Notes: generated by a model not told the origin, from the letters alone. A stretch of DNA of 64,000 nucleotides from Gnetum montanum (GCA_015680685.1 MNCI01038350.1:7837-71836), one strand, 5' to 3'; shown: positions 12,157 through 23,741, counted from the stretch's first letter. Numbers and translations: made by a program.

Positions 12157-12768
12157 TGGGGTGTTGGACCCTGAAAAAAAGTTCTATTGATATTAACAAT
12201 GTTTCAGTTACAGTAACCTGAACAAGTCATAGGGTTAAGGGGAAGGGGAAAGTTGAGAGCACTATGCATGAAACTCAGGACCATCCTTATAAATAAATGA
12301 GTATTAAGGGAGGAAACTCGAATTGGGGCACCACCAAACGTCCACGCATGCTGACTCATTATAAGATAGAATGACATAGAATTAGATAAGGAAAAAAAGA
12401 TCTCAATTAAGGATAGAGAGAGTTCCAATGGTGACTCCTCACAATAGAAAGGGAAAGCTTCCTTGCAAAGATTACTGATGATGAGTGTTACTGGAATGCA
12501 CAAGTCTTTTCCATGGCTACAAGAGATGAACCAAATGATGTATATCTAGATTGAACTTGGATGCTTGAGATGTGAGTTGGAAATGAATGAGGCGAAAGAT
12601 CTACAACTTCTCCAACCTAGTGAGCAAGCATTTATTAGAATAATTTGTCCTTTGAAATATAACATTACATCTTCACTTCCAAATATAATCTAAAATAGTA
12701 GGCCTAATAACTTTCCATAAAAACTTGAGATTAGCAGAAGTAATGTTTAAAAAGCTGAATATGACATC

Positions 12769-15700
12769 CTATTGAGATAGCTTGTATGAAGGAAAAACTA
12801 TGGAAGCCCACTCCCACACATGCTGAGCAAAGGGACAATGCCAAAACACATGGACAAAGTCATCTTGTCCACCACAGAGAGGGAAATTGGGATTGGAAAT
12901 TCCTAGATATTCTAACCATTTACCAATAGGTAGACCATGGTAGAGGAGACACCAGAGGAACTGTTTAATTTTTGGGAGGGTCAGAAGGTTCCAAATATTT
13001 TGGAAGAGAGGGATCCAAAATGATACTGACTCATGTTTGTGCCAATGCTTATTCCAGCGTTGAATGATTTTGGATGGGTCGTGCATAAGATGAAAGAGGA
13101 TAGATGGCCGATAGGGTATGAGTTTAACCCCATTAAGCCATTGAAGGCCTTGAAAATGGCTTTGCACTGTAACATCAATGTGCCAATGACCGTGAATAAA
13201 GGCGTAGATCTGGACTAGGCAATGGTTCATTGCAATTGACTCCCCATACAAATTGCTAAACTTGACCCTTGAAATCCAACGACTAGCCAGCCTAAGATAA
13301 TTCAAGGAGATGATACCTTTTTGAAATCACGAGGTAGCCACCTTAGCCTTTGTGATGGCAAGGGGAGTGGGCAACAGAGGTAACCACCATAGACATAATC
13401 TAGAGAGGATAGTAGGGTTGATCTTGATGTTAGTACAGTCTATGTAACTGTGTAGAATTTGCCAAGCCCTCTAGATGCTTTTGAAAACATGAGATCCTGG
13501 AAGAATGATAGTGAGGGGGGAAAAGATCCAATTGACAAAATGGAAGCCTTTCCAAAAGGGCTTGTTTTTAGAAAATGCTTAATGAAGCCTTAATTGGAGG
13601 AGGATCCCAATGATGTCTAAGGCATCTAAATGCTGAACCAACCACTTAGAAACCAAGGAAATTCCCACTTATAGGAATCCAAAAGACCTAAGACACCTTT
13701 ATTCTTGGGAAGAGTAACAATATTCCAAGCAACTTGATGAAATCCTTTTTGAGAATCTTTTGAGGACCACATAAAGTTGTGAAATAACCATTCAAGCTTT
13801 TGGTAGGCAGCTTGGGAGGGGGTCCAACATGAATAGTAATACACATCGGTTGATGCACATATGGACTTACAAACAAGGTATTTACCCACAAGTGTGAGGG
13901 GTTTGGTCTCCATTTTATCAAGTTTCTTTTGAATTCAAAAAATAACCTACTGATAGAGAGTAGAAGTTGAACCTCTAAAATGGAATGGGATCCCTAGAAT
14001 CTTAATGATGTCTTGATCCTAGAGCCACTTCCAGTTATAGATGGTCACATGGTTGTAATTGCCCAAAAAGCTATAAATAGAGGATTTATTCCAATTTATA
14101 GTGGAACCTAAGAGTGTACAATATTTCTCCACCCTTGATAAGATGTGGTGCAAATTGGTGGCTATGTTTTAAACTAGAAAGAAAGAGTCATTGGTGAAGT
14201 GCATATTGAGGAGCTGTTATTAAGAAGAAGATAGGCAAACACCAGTGAGAACTTTCGTTTGAATGTCCATGTTAATCTGATGACAAAGAAAGTTTGTGGC
14301 AATGATAAAGAGATAGGGGGCAAGATGACAACCTTGTCGCATTGACCTATGTATTGGAAAGGAAGAGGTAATGTCAAAGGTAGTGGCTATTCTTGTGGTA
14401 GCATATGAGAATAAGCATTTTAGCATATGTAGGAACTTAGGTCCAAAACCAAGTTTGGTCATGGTTTGCAAGATAAAATCCCATTTTATGTTGTCATAAG
14501 TCTTAGCATAATCAAGTTTTCTAGGAGAATATCTTGTCCATCATCCTCAACCCACTTGAGACCTTCCCATGCCACAACCACATTGTCTAAAATATATCTA
14601 CTAGGAACAAATCCTGTTTGTTGGGGAGATATGATCTAGCCAAGAATTTTTTTCAATCGTAAGGCTAGGCACTTAGCCCAAATTTTATACACTACATTGA
14701 GGAGAGTTATGGGACACCAATTGGAGATATCGACAAGATCCCTAGACTTGGGGAGGAGACGAATTACCCCTTGATTTAGATTGGGCCTGAGGGAACCAGT
14801 TAAGATAGCCTCATTAATGACCTGCAGAAGATCATTTCTTACAAAATCCCAATGATTTTAAAAAAATTATATGGGGAAACCATCATAACCAGGATCCTTT
14901 CCCTGACTTAACTTAGAACAGGCCACCTATAGCTCCACTAGACTGATATCAGCATCAAGACTTTGTAGCATAGTGGAGTTGATAATGCGAGGATAATTGG
15001 GGGTGGAAACCTTGAACGAAGAGATGTCCATTGGGGTTTCTGCAAAAAGGGTTTCATAGTGATTCTTGAGAAAAGAGAGGATATTTTTGTGGTCAGTAAT
15101 TATGGCATCATCACTAGAGATTTTATCTATAGAATACAAAGGGGAAGCAAAATTGAGATACTTAAAATATTCTTTACAGTGTTCATCTTAAATATTTAAC
15201 CAAGTGAGTCGACTTTTAGTTAGGGCACTTTATGCTTGGTACACATCCTAATGTTGAAAGGCTAATCTTGCTCTAGATAACTCCTCATGAAGTAGAGTGT
15301 GGAAGGGATCTTGAGCTAGTCTATTAGTGAGATGTTTAATAGTCAGGTGAATTTTGTTATATTCTTGTCTGGCCCAAGTAGCCATTGCCTTACCATACGA
15401 ATGAGCAAAGTTCCACACTCGACATGAAGCCCGATGACACCAGTTAATCCAACCAACTTGATTTAGGGGCCTAGGTTCAACATTCCAAATCCTGGATAGA
15501 ATAAGTTGGGATGCAAGAGAAGAAAAACAATTGTTGTGTAGTTGAAAATAATGGAATTTTTATCAGTGAGGGCTGTCATGAATCTTGATGGAGATGGACA
15601 TAGGAAGATGGTCTGATAAGGTGGCATGGTGATCAGACATAGTAGTGGAGAAGGCTTGCTAGAAGAAAAGGATGGAAAAATAGAACCTATCTAACCTACT

Positions 15701-16312
15701 ACAAATGTGAGCCTGCCCAAGGTGGAGATTGATCTAGGTAAGTTTGTGGAGGGGAATGCCCAAGGAGGTGTCCGCCCCATCAGAAAGGTAAAACCTTTTC
15801 TTGAAGGTAGACCAAGTTTGATACTCAAGATTGGGTAGCTAAAAAAACACCCCTCTAAGCTTATCTTGAGGGAATTCAACCATATTAAAATCTCCTCCAA
15901 AGATCCAAGGCATTGGGGGAAGAGAATTTGCAAGTTCTTACCAAAGGAGAGCCCATTTTACAGAGTCGTTTGGGGCATAAATTGAGCAAATACCAAATGG
16001 GCCATGCGAGGAAGAGAAGGTGGCCTAGGAAAATCTATGCCCAGAATCAGAGCCACTTTGAAGGATTTTAGTTTTCTAGTATGGAAAAAGGAGAATGGCC
16101 ACGCCTCCTTTCCTAGTTGCATGGGACGTTGCTAGGATTGAAGAGTGATAAAGAAACCAATGGGTAGAAAAGGATAAAAGGTTAGCTAAAACCTTAATTT
16201 CTTGAAGGAGAATGAAATCAAAGGCTATATTAAGACTAGAAATAAAGTTTTCTACTCACTTCCGTCGAAGCCTACCAGTAAGGCCTCAAATGTTCCATGA
16301 AAGGAGGTTCAT
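12769..16312 (-). pseudogene. L1 ORF2: endonuclease-reverse transcriptase
   Basis: Starts MNLLSWNI then a TGA where the family has Arg, then GLTGRLRRK, the usual opening of plant L1 endonucleases. Endonuclease landmarks follow: FDFILLQEIK, PWIFGGDFNMVE (catalytic GDFN intact, about 15,890-15,925), SRLDRFYFS and a closing SDHLPM. The RT part runs from about 14,900 to 14,160 with GKDPGYDGFP, QQTGFVPSRYILDN, LDYAKTYDNIKW, MRQGCHLAPYLF, and the catalytic box as HFTNDSFF, where FADD is expected, so one catalytic Asp reads Asn. The C-terminal zinc domain (12,990-12,826) has LPKIKQFLW, GLPIGKWLEYLGI, CGGQDDFVHVFWHCP and VWEWA. Frameshifts and many stops show it is dead. Confidence 0.85.
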
Positions 16313-17370
16313 GGAGAAATAAGGGAAAATTTGGGTGAGAGGTCAATAGAAGGTTCAGAAGTTAAAGTATTAACTTCCATTGTTCTTGATAAGAGGGAAA
16401 AGGAGTTTTTGGTGGATACAAGGACCATGGAAGTGTTCAATGAAGAGGAGCTTGAGGGATGAGTAGAACTAAAGGAAGCTTTGACTTGTTTCCTTCCATT
16501 GCCCACCACGAACTCATCCACTGAGATTGAGTCCATGACTACCTTATAGGGGATGACATGGGTGGAGGTGTAAGTACCTAATTGTTTTTTTTATGGTTTG
16601 GAGGGGCTAGATTGAGAGGAGGATTGTGGAGTTGTTGGGGAAGGAGAGTCGAATTTAAAGGATACTAAGGGTGGGTGTAATGGTGTGACTAGGGAATGGA
16701 TTTTTTGAGATGCTATAGGTTGTTTTTTCCTAGCTAGGATGGGGCACTTAGATATATGATTCTTGGCCCTATGACAATAGCTACACAAGTGTGGAAGGTA
16801 AAAATAGTCCACTTTTTGGATGAAGATTTATCCACCAGTAGCAAGGGTTAATGAGGTCTTCTAAAGAGCGATGTCTAATTCAATACAATAATGGTGAATT
16901 TGAGTTCCATTAATCACCATAAAATGCTTGGAAATAATAGGACCCAAGGTGTTCACAATGTCCCTCTCCACATATGAGAAAATAAGTGGAACAAGGAATT
17001 ATATTAAAAGTTGGGTCACTAACATTAAAGTCAAATCTCCAGGCATGTGCTATTAAAGTTGCATTCCGTGTTGGAAACTTTTTTAAAGAGAGAGCCTTCT
17101 CAACCTAAGAGGCATCAAATAGTTCTACCAAAATAAAATTTTGAGCATAGTATTGACCATGAGAAACCTGAATGCCTTGGGGCTGAAGGAGGTTTTGAAC
17201 TTGAGTGTTTATTTTTGGGTACCTTGGTAAGAACCCCATAAGTTGAAAAAAATAAAGCGAGTTGTGAAATATTTAGAAACAACAAAAATATCATCAGATA
17301 AAATGAAATCAATTGGAGATGAGGTAGAAGGACTTCCCTAAGGAAGAGCAGAACCTAATGAATCCGCCAT
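16309..17370 (-). pseudogene. L1 ORF1: nucleic-acid-binding protein
   Basis: Starts at ATG 17,370 (MADSLGSALP) and ends in a TGA that overlaps the ORF2 ATG. The middle part (CIELDIALQ then VDYFYLPHLCSYCHRAKNHISKC, split here as two motifs) follows plant L1 ORF1 proteins, where a DUF4283-like region precedes a CX2C...HX4C knuckle. Here the knuckle reads C-X2-C-X5-H-X3-C, one residue off standard spacing, possibly from mutation. The C-terminal third is Ser/Pro-rich. Several stops interrupt it. Confidence 0.7.
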
Positions 17371-18166
17371 TGTGACATGCCTACCCATGAAACAAACCCA
17401 GCCTCTTCACAGCGGCAACACAAATACACCTAGCCACAGTCCCAAATTGATTCCTTGGATCTTGACCTTGGAACAGGTCTTTTCCTAGTCCTATAGATCT
17501 TGGATTTGTTATTTTAGATCATGGGATTTTTGTAGATCATGGGTCTATTTTTACAAATCGAGTTTAAGATCGGTGTTCTGTTTGGTTTTGATCATAGGCA
17601 AGATCACCACAGTGCAAGGGATTTTGATCATTCTTAGGGTTTCTTGGGTCATGGACATGGTTGTGGACATGGATCTACAGCTTCCTTAGGTCATGGCTAC
17701 AAATCTACCAGTGGTCACAGTTCGATAGGCAGTTGTGATTTTGTAGGCTGCAACGATTTTGTAGGTTTGGGCCCTCTTGAAGGATTTGTAGCAGGTCACA
17801 ATGATTTCCCAAGGCACAATGGTTTTGGATGACATAGATCCAATTTTGAAGGATGACACAATAATAGTTAGTGTATTCCACACAACAGTGGCCCATGAGA
17901 ACCACCCAACTGTAGCCAACGTGGCCTCTAGAAAGCTTGCAACCACCACACCCACCTACTATGGTTTCAAATAGTTATTGTAGGAATCCAGTGATGAAAA
18001 ATGCCCCCAAAGTCATCAAAATGTAGCCAGAAGTTAAAAATATGTAATATTAGACATTGGATGCAGCCGACCTGGATGGGCCTCAACTTATGGCCATGGC
18101 TGCAGTTGTGGTTACATCTACGTTTGCATCTACGTTCTAGAGAATAGCCAAAAAAGTGGGGATATG
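17371..18166 (-). promoter_or_regulatory. L1 5' UTR / internal promoter region
   Basis: Lies between the target-site duplication and ORF1. It is richer in G+C than its surroundings and has repeated ATCATGG and GTCATGG/GGACATGG words at 17,515-17,705. By position it should contain the internal promoter, but no specific element can be named. Confidence 0.5.
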
Positions 18167-18184
18167 ATAAAAAGTAAATATAGG
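18167..18184 (+). repeat. L1 target-site duplication, right copy
   Basis: Exact 18-bp match to 12,139-12,156; marks the 5' end of the L1. Confidence 0.75.
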
Positions 18185-19270
18185 GGACCCTCATGCACTA
18201 CACACATTATTTTCAACCATTAACATGAGGGAAGTTGTTCAAATTTTTTTCCACAATTTTTAGAGCTTTACGAGTCTAAATTCAACTTCCAATATTTCGC
18301 TCTTTGACACTAATTTCTTTTTTGATTGAACCTAATTAAACCCAGAGTGTTCAACTTCATCGTGGGGGAGGGGTACTGTAGAACTTGCACATAGTTCCTT
18401 CAAAATTTATGCAACATCAAAACACTCTCAAGTGAAGCTCAATTTATAAAGGTTGTGGGATCCTTGGAAACACATTCTTAGGCTTATCGAGACATTTTAG
18501 GGTTGAGAGGTTTCATAGCGATGAAACACTCTACAACAAAGCTTAGAGCTTGCACAATGTGTGATGGCCTTCAAATTACATTTTTTAGAAAGAAAGTATA
18601 GAGGTGTGTAAGGATTCTACCCTCTGAGTGTGGATGTACCCAATCTGGAAAACTACATAAGATTTGAGTGTGGTTTTTATGGTTGTTAATTTTGGTTTGG
18701 GGAACTTATTCATGCCCTCTTCTAAGTTCTACAATCCTTAAATGCTACTACTAGAGGAATTAACCACTTTTCCAGGCCATTAATAGGAGAAGGCTCATCT
18801 AACATGAGTGTGAGGTACCCCTCTTTAACTATTTATGCTAGTTTCTTACCAAGTATGTAGCCATTTTATGGTTTTCAGGTCAATTATGTTAAGAAAATTT
18901 TGAGTTGTATGAATCAGATGTTGTGTTAGGTTGTAATGGTGTGACGCATTATTACTTTTGTCTTAGAGCTTTCCTATACAAAATTTTAAACTTCTATTCA
19001 AGCTCATCCTATGCATTTTCATTGTTTTTTTACTTAAAAAGTAGCACCACTCTCCAATTTTTTATAAGATAATGGTATACAATTTTTAATTTTCTGGCCA
19101 TATATTTTTTGTACACTATTTAACATTCATAAAAAAATTTGATTTCCTAATTTCTAAGCTATGGTTGATTTTTTTAAAAATTTCTTTCATAGACAAGTGC
19201 ATAGTAATTTTTTGGTTTTCAACTATGTTTACCTCTTTGAGACTAACAATGTTGACATACTTTAATGATT
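18185..19270 (+). other. E1 spacer continuing after the L1
   Basis: The block GAACCTAATTAAACCCAGAG followed by GTGGGGGAGGGG near 18,330-18,370 matches E2 near 42,100-42,140, which shows that it belongs to E1. Beyond about 18,420 similarity to E2 fades. No coding frame is supported. The junction with E3 is not sharply defined. Confidence 0.55.
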
Positions 19271-19311
19271 TTTTCATAAACATCCTAGCCCCTAGAAATT
19301 TCTAGGACTAT

Positions 19312-19770
19312 GTGGAAGGGTTTTTAAGTGTTCTTATAATTTTCAAAAATATTTTTATAAAAATAGTAAAGCTTGAAAAATCCTTCGCAAGAGTTAATAT
19401 CAAGGAAGAAAGGAAAAATAGAAAGCATAAACATCAAGAAACTAAGTTAGTAGAAGATGAGGATGAAAGTGACCTTATTATGTCCAACTTTCTTGATATT
19501 TAATCTAATAATGAGTTATCTAGTGTTCATTATGCAAGTAAATCTTCTAGCAATGGATCTAGCGATACTTCTTCTCTATCAAGTTCTGAAGAAGATATGT
19601 CTTCAGATGAAGAATGCAACAACAATGAGGAAAATGGATATAGTATCTGATCAAAAGATAGATTAACTACTTCTAGACACCCAAATGTTATTACTAATCC
19701 ATCTACTAAGAGAAAATATTTTGAGCCAAATAGAAGAGATAAGAATAAAGGTAAAGACAATCAAGTAGAG
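19312..19770 (+). pseudogene. E3 gag C-terminal remnant
   Basis: Charged, Lys/Glu-rich then Ser-rich frame (SFARVNIKEERKNRK; SSSNGSSDTSSLSSSEED; NPSTKRKYFEPNRR) of the type found at the end of plant Ty3 gag. The frame changes at about 19,500, and the segment runs into an assembly gap. Only the tail of gag is present and no 5' LTR is seen, so E3 lost its 5' end. Confidence 0.5.
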
Positions 19771-19940
19771 NNNNNNNNNNNNNNNNNNNNNNNNNNNNNN
19801 NNNNNNNNNNNNNNNNNNNNNNNNNNNNNNNNNNNNNNNNNNNNNNNNNNNNNNNNNNNNNNNNNNNNNNNNNNNNNNNNNNNNNNNNNNNNNNNNNNNN
19901 NNNNNNNNNNNNNNNNNNNNNNNNNNNNNNNNNNNNNNNN
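19771..19940. other. Assembly gap (170 N)
   Basis: A run of 170 undetermined bases that removes the gag-protease junction of E3, including the protease active-site region. Confidence 0.99.
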
Positions 19941-20239
19941 TCAGAAGTAGAGTAACTATTCAAGTGGCACATATACCAAATTCACATAGTCTCTTATTGA
20001 GTAGAAGTTGGAGCAAGAACTTCTTAAGCTACATATCAATAGATTATTATCACATGTGGTTACCTTGGAAAGGAGAACCAAATCAAATATACATATATAG
20101 TGAACCTTTGATGATTGGTAACATTACTTCAAATGGAAGAAGTAAAATGGCTGAAAAAGGAGGTGTTGAAAATAAAATTTGTACACTTCAAGAATATTAT
20201 AGTTCTGAAAAAGAACGATCAAAGAATGAGGATAAATGA
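19941..20239 (+). pseudogene. E3 protease C-terminal part
   Basis: After the gap the frame reads SLLLSRSWSKNFLSYISIDY then YHMWLPWKGEPNQIYI. This resembles the protease end seen in gymnosperm Ty3 elements (LLSRDWS...TDWSHLWLPYKGKPNQI, from memory). The catalytic DSG lies in the gap. The frame continues to a TGA at 20,237 and then directly into RNase H in the same frame. Confidence 0.65.
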
Positions 20240-20750
20240 GAATTATACTTTGATGGTTCATGCAATTCAAAAGGTGTAGGAGTCGATATAGTTATATTAA
20301 GGAATGATTCACCTAAAATACTCAAAACAATTCATCTATCTTTCCCTTGTACTAACAACAAGGCTGAGTATGAAGCTTTATGTATTGGTATAAGAATAGC
20401 TCTAAACAAAAAGATTAGAGTAATCACTATAAAAGGAGACTCAAGATTAGTTTGTGATCAAGTAAAGGGTAACTCTGTAGTAAAGAGCTCATTCTTAAGA
20501 ATTTATAAGCAACTTTCTTGTAAGATGTTAGATCAGTTTCAACATTGTCGAATAGAATATATAAACAGAGCAGAGAATCTTATAGCAGATGATTTGGCAA
20601 AGGTAGCTTCAACATCATATATGCAAATAATAGAAAGTTACAAAGATGTAATGGTTGAAGAAGAACATCAGCCATCAGTACCAGATAATACAAGACATTT
20701 ACAAGTATTTGAAGATGATGATCAAGTGCTAAGATTTATGAAAAACAAAT
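20240..20750 (+). pseudogene. E3 RNase H domain upstream of RT
   Basis: A complete-looking RNase H: LYFDGSCNSKGVGVD, then CTNNKAEYEALCIGIRIA, then KGDSRLVCDQVKG and finally NRAENLIADDLAKVA. The four acidic positions expected in the fold (Asp in FDGS, Glu in AEYEA, Asp in GDSR, Asp in ADDLA) are all present. The NNKAEYEAL and GDSRLV wording is that of the archaeal-type RNase H found as an extra domain in plant Tat-group elements. It precedes the RT rather than following it. After it comes a linker with HQPSVPDNTRHLQVFEDDDQ, which I associate with conifer elements. Confidence 0.8.
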
Positions 20751-21511
20751 AAGAATTTGAGGGTCAAGTGATACCTGAAACGTCATCAAATTCCAAAGCT
20801 AATTTCATTCCAAAAAGGATGATTGACTTGGAACATGAGTTCAAGAAAAATTTACTTAGTGGAAAGGATATACAAAACCCAGATAGTCAAGATTTCGAGG
20901 TAGTAAATTTTCGATTAGACAGAATACCAAAGATGTTGAATGTTATAAAGGAAAGAAATTCAATTTTCAAGCAAAATTTGTTATCATGTCTACGAAATAA
21001 TTTGGACAATTTTGCTTGGTATTATGATGATCTTAAAGCTTTTATACTAGATGTGATGACACATAAAATTCCTTTAATAGAAGGTTGTAAAATAGTCAAG
21101 CAAAAACAAAGGAAATTCAATCCATCATTTGAACCAGCTATGGAAACTGAAATTAAGAAGTTGTTACAAGCACGAATCATATATCCTGTACAATATTCAA
21201 CATGGCTTGCTAACCTTGTTCCAATGAGAAAGAAAAATGATGATATAAGGCTTTGTGTAGATTTTAGAAATCTAAATAATGCCTCAAAAAAGGATAAGTA
21301 TCCACTTCCAAGGATTGATGAGATGTTGATTAAAGCCCCAGGTTGTCAAGTATATTCCTTCTTAGATGGTTTCTCAGGTTATAATCAAATCATGAAAGAT
21401 AAGAATAATAGAACAACCTTCATCACATTAGAAATTTTCTATGAGACAGTTAGAAAGATGAGGATTCCTACTAGGGTAACCCTCTCAATTCAGTTCCCAT
21501 CTCAAGAATAG
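20751..21511 (+). pseudogene. E3 reverse transcriptase, N-terminal half
   Basis: Same reading frame as the RNase H, open from 20,768 (MIPETSSNSKANF). RT blocks: FNPSFEPAMETEIKKLL, LVPMRKKNDDIRLCVDFRNL, DKYPLPRIDEMLIKAPG and YSFLDGFSGYNQI, then NRTTFIT. The catalytic YVDD block, thumb and integrase are absent: after FITLE the sequence changes to an unrelated tail and stops at 21,511. About 200 bp further on lies the 3' polypurine tract, so most of pol was lost by an internal deletion. This is the least interrupted coding stretch in the window (247 codons). Confidence 0.85.
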
Positions 21512-21699
21512 TCCATGAAGGACTTGCTAATGTACAACTTGTTTTTTTTCTTAGGAATGAGGTTTTTATACCATCAAACCTTATGTTTGATGGGAATTTT
21601 TCTCCAAAAATATTTATCTGTTCAGTTGTAAAAATTCAATAAAAGTTTCAGTACAGTTCAGTTTTAAAATGAGGCTTGCATAAATTTCTTTAAGCCTTT

Positions 21700-21714
21700 T
21701 AAAGGGGGCAGAAA
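21700..21714 (+). promoter_or_regulatory. E3 polypurine tract
   Basis: AAAGGGGGCAGAAA immediately before the LTR start TGTTGG, the expected place for plus-strand priming. Confidence 0.7.
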
Positions 21715-22866
21715 TGTTGGCACATTTGGCCATTTCATGGAACAACAAAAGTAAATATTGGAAAAAGGCAATGATAAAGAACATGATTAAAATATGAATG
21801 ATATTAAGTCTGCTACACTTCCATCATTTGTGTATACAAGACAAAACAAATATTCAAATGAAAATACGATGGTTATGTCTTATTGATATGCATAATCCTA
21901 GAGGTTTCTTGGATATTTGTGGATGAACCTATAGTAAAAAAAAACAAACAAAAGGACAAAGAAAAGGAAAGTAAAATCCAGCATCATTTCTTTGTGAAAG
22001 TTTCCCAAAACATTGATTTCTTGGTAGATGAGATTTTTTGAGTCATAGAAAACAGGGATATGAGAACAAAGGGATAAGTTCTCTCAAAGAAACCAGAAGT
22101 GTTAAAGTAGGATAGAAAGAAAGGAGGACGATACCCCCAGGGTATATTCTCGATCTTTAGAAGGGAAATTGCTAAATTTCTGGGAATTTTGGAGACAGAG
22201 TTAGCAGAAATAGTGTAAGCAGTGCTCAACAAATAACACTGCGATGGTGAGCATAAAAATTAAAAACAAAAACTTTGAAGAAGGTTAGCCAAAAATGGTT
22301 TCTGAGCTAGTTGGCTTTATATATCCTTGGTGGGATTCATTTAAGGTGGATACTGCATTTCATCATGGAGATTCCATGGATGAATTGTTTCTTTGTTTAT
22401 TGCTGACTCTCTTTGAACCAACCATCAGCTAATGCTTCTACGGGAATATATTTTCTTCCTTTAATGCAAGCTGCTACGAAGTGGGGAGAGCCAAGATTTT
22501 GTATGGTTGTGGAGTTCGTTGAACCACCATCTCCACCAAGGTTACGTTAAATCTGTAAGCCCTTCAATTTGCACCAAAAGAAGCTTGAAGTCTCCAATGG
22601 CAGCGGCCAATACATGTACGACGATCAACAAGACTTTAAACCCCTAGAAATCCTTGATCTTGGGGTTTCCACCAACATCTCTCAGGGAACCATAACGGTG
22701 CTACACAGGAGTAGCCATGCCACCAAGGTGTCAATCGTGCTCGGAGGTAGTGGAACATTGTAGTTGGCCATCAAAAATCCCTCTTATCCTGCTTCCCAAA
22801 CATGGTCCAAATAAGAAGAAGAAGAACAGGAATGTCAAGAATGCAGTGGTAGGGCCTTGTTTTGCA

Positions 22867-23140
22867 ATGGTGGTAGACTTGTATCAGCCGCTGAGGTAGT
22901 ACATCATGGTGCACTACTCAGGGCTAGAAGTGGTGGAAGCGTAGGATGATTTGCAGGCTATGAAGCAACTACACAGCGAGATGTGATGTAATTTTACTAT
23001 TATGTGCTCTGTGTCATGAAAATGTGATTTCTAATTTTTGCAGAGAAGGAGCACATCCACACCTTGACATTCATGTGGTACGATGCCTTCAATCCATGAA
23101 AGTAGACCTTGCAGCAAAACATTCATCTTGGGAAGGCCAC
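22867..23140 (+). pseudogene. Captured BRO1-domain (ALIX-like) gene fragment
   Basis: Two exon-like pieces of a plant BRO1-domain protein, a class-E/ESCRT-associated endosomal sorting factor. Piece 1 (22,867-22,983): VVDLYQPLR, stop, YIMVHYSGLEVVEA, stop, DDLQAMKQLHSEM. This follows the start of plant BRO1 proteins (VDLYRPLRNY...DDLETVKQLRSD, from memory). Then comes about 60 bp ending in TTTTTGCAG, a 3' splice site. Piece 2 (23,044-23,137): KEHIHTLTFMWYDAFNP, two stops, TLQQNIHLGKA, corresponding to the conserved TFVWYDAF...ATQQNIHLEKA block. Some 30 codons between the pieces are missing. Because intron sequence is kept, the source was genomic DNA rather than a spliced transcript. Upstream and downstream parts of the G+C-richer block were not identified. 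Confidence 0.8.
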
Positions 23141-23741
23141 GATCAACGGAAAAATTACCGAATGCGGTGGCAGGGCGTTGTTGTGCGGTGGTAGTTCACA
23201 TACAAGTTTGGTCAAAATCGATGCTAGGAATGGCATAGAGCATGTGTCTATTTCTATGGGTTTCATGCAGAGGCAAGAAAGGAAAGAAAAGAACCAGCAG
23301 TTGAAGAATGATCGACCAGCTGATTACTCCCGCTGTTCTTGCAACTGTTACTTATTATCCACGTAGCAATTTACTAGTACGTTGGTTCAAAAAAAATTAA
23401 ATAAATAAATAATAATAAGGTGAAGGGAAGTGCAAATGAAGATGATTTATTGCAAAGATCAGCCTTATTAACTCTAAAGACCATACAGCCGCCTTCACCC
23501 ACGTTACACTAAGGTGTACGCAAAATTACCTTCTTACTACCACTTGTTTATAAAATTACTAGGGCATCGGTGGTTAATAATATTTAACAATTGGAAACTT
23601 TAAAAATGACAATTGAATGAAGATCCTATAGTATGAAGACCTTTGCTTTAATTTTTAATTGAGACTTATGAAAGAAATATTTGTAAAATGTGTAAAGACA
23701 CATGCCAATATTAGCATGATTTTATCCTAACTTCCCAACTT

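Larger units (their letters stand above)
12157..18166 (-). mobile_element. Full-length L1-type LINE, inactive
   Basis: About 6.0 kb, - strand, bounded by an 18-bp duplication. From its 5' end it holds a ~0.8-kb 5' UTR (18,166-17,371), ORF1 with a zinc-knuckle-like motif, ORF2 with endonuclease, reverse transcriptase and a terminal zf-RVT domain, and a ~0.6-kb 3' UTR (12,768-12,157). ORF1 and ORF2 overlap by ATGA at 16,309-16,312. Both frames carry many stops. No poly(A) tail is evident next to the duplication; the last bases on the - strand are ACACCCCA, which is unusual for an L1. It inserted into E1. Confidence 0.82.
7288..19270 (+). mobile_element. E1: 5' part of a Ty3/gypsy element, split by an L1 insertion
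   Basis: E1 starts with an LTR (7,288-8,161), a decayed tRNA-Asp-type primer-binding site, gag (8,288-9,800), a proline/histidine/tyrosine-rich tail and a long spacer. The order and the sequence match E2 (37,017-46,289) segment by segment up to the spacer, for example E1 11,718-11,860 against E2 41,450-41,590. E1 is interrupted at 12,157 by a 6-kb L1 and resumes at 18,185, where the stretch around 18,330-18,410 again matches E2 near 42,090-42,180. Its second ORF and 3' LTR are missing. From about 19,270 the sequence belongs to E3, so the 3' end is truncated or was replaced. No target-site duplication can be tested. Confidence 0.75.

Noticed and set aside
12204-12503. 99-codon - strand frame as a separate gene
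   Set aside because: It lies within the 3' UTR of the L1 and has no domain.
19706-19972. Open frame across the assembly gap
   Set aside because: Most of its residues are undetermined; the apparent frame is created by the N run.
22464-22763. Open frame with HQKKLEVSNGSGQYMYDDQ as an aminotransferase fragment
   Set aside because: The likeness to class-III aminotransferases is limited to a few residues and does not extend. It may be another captured piece, but I cannot name it.
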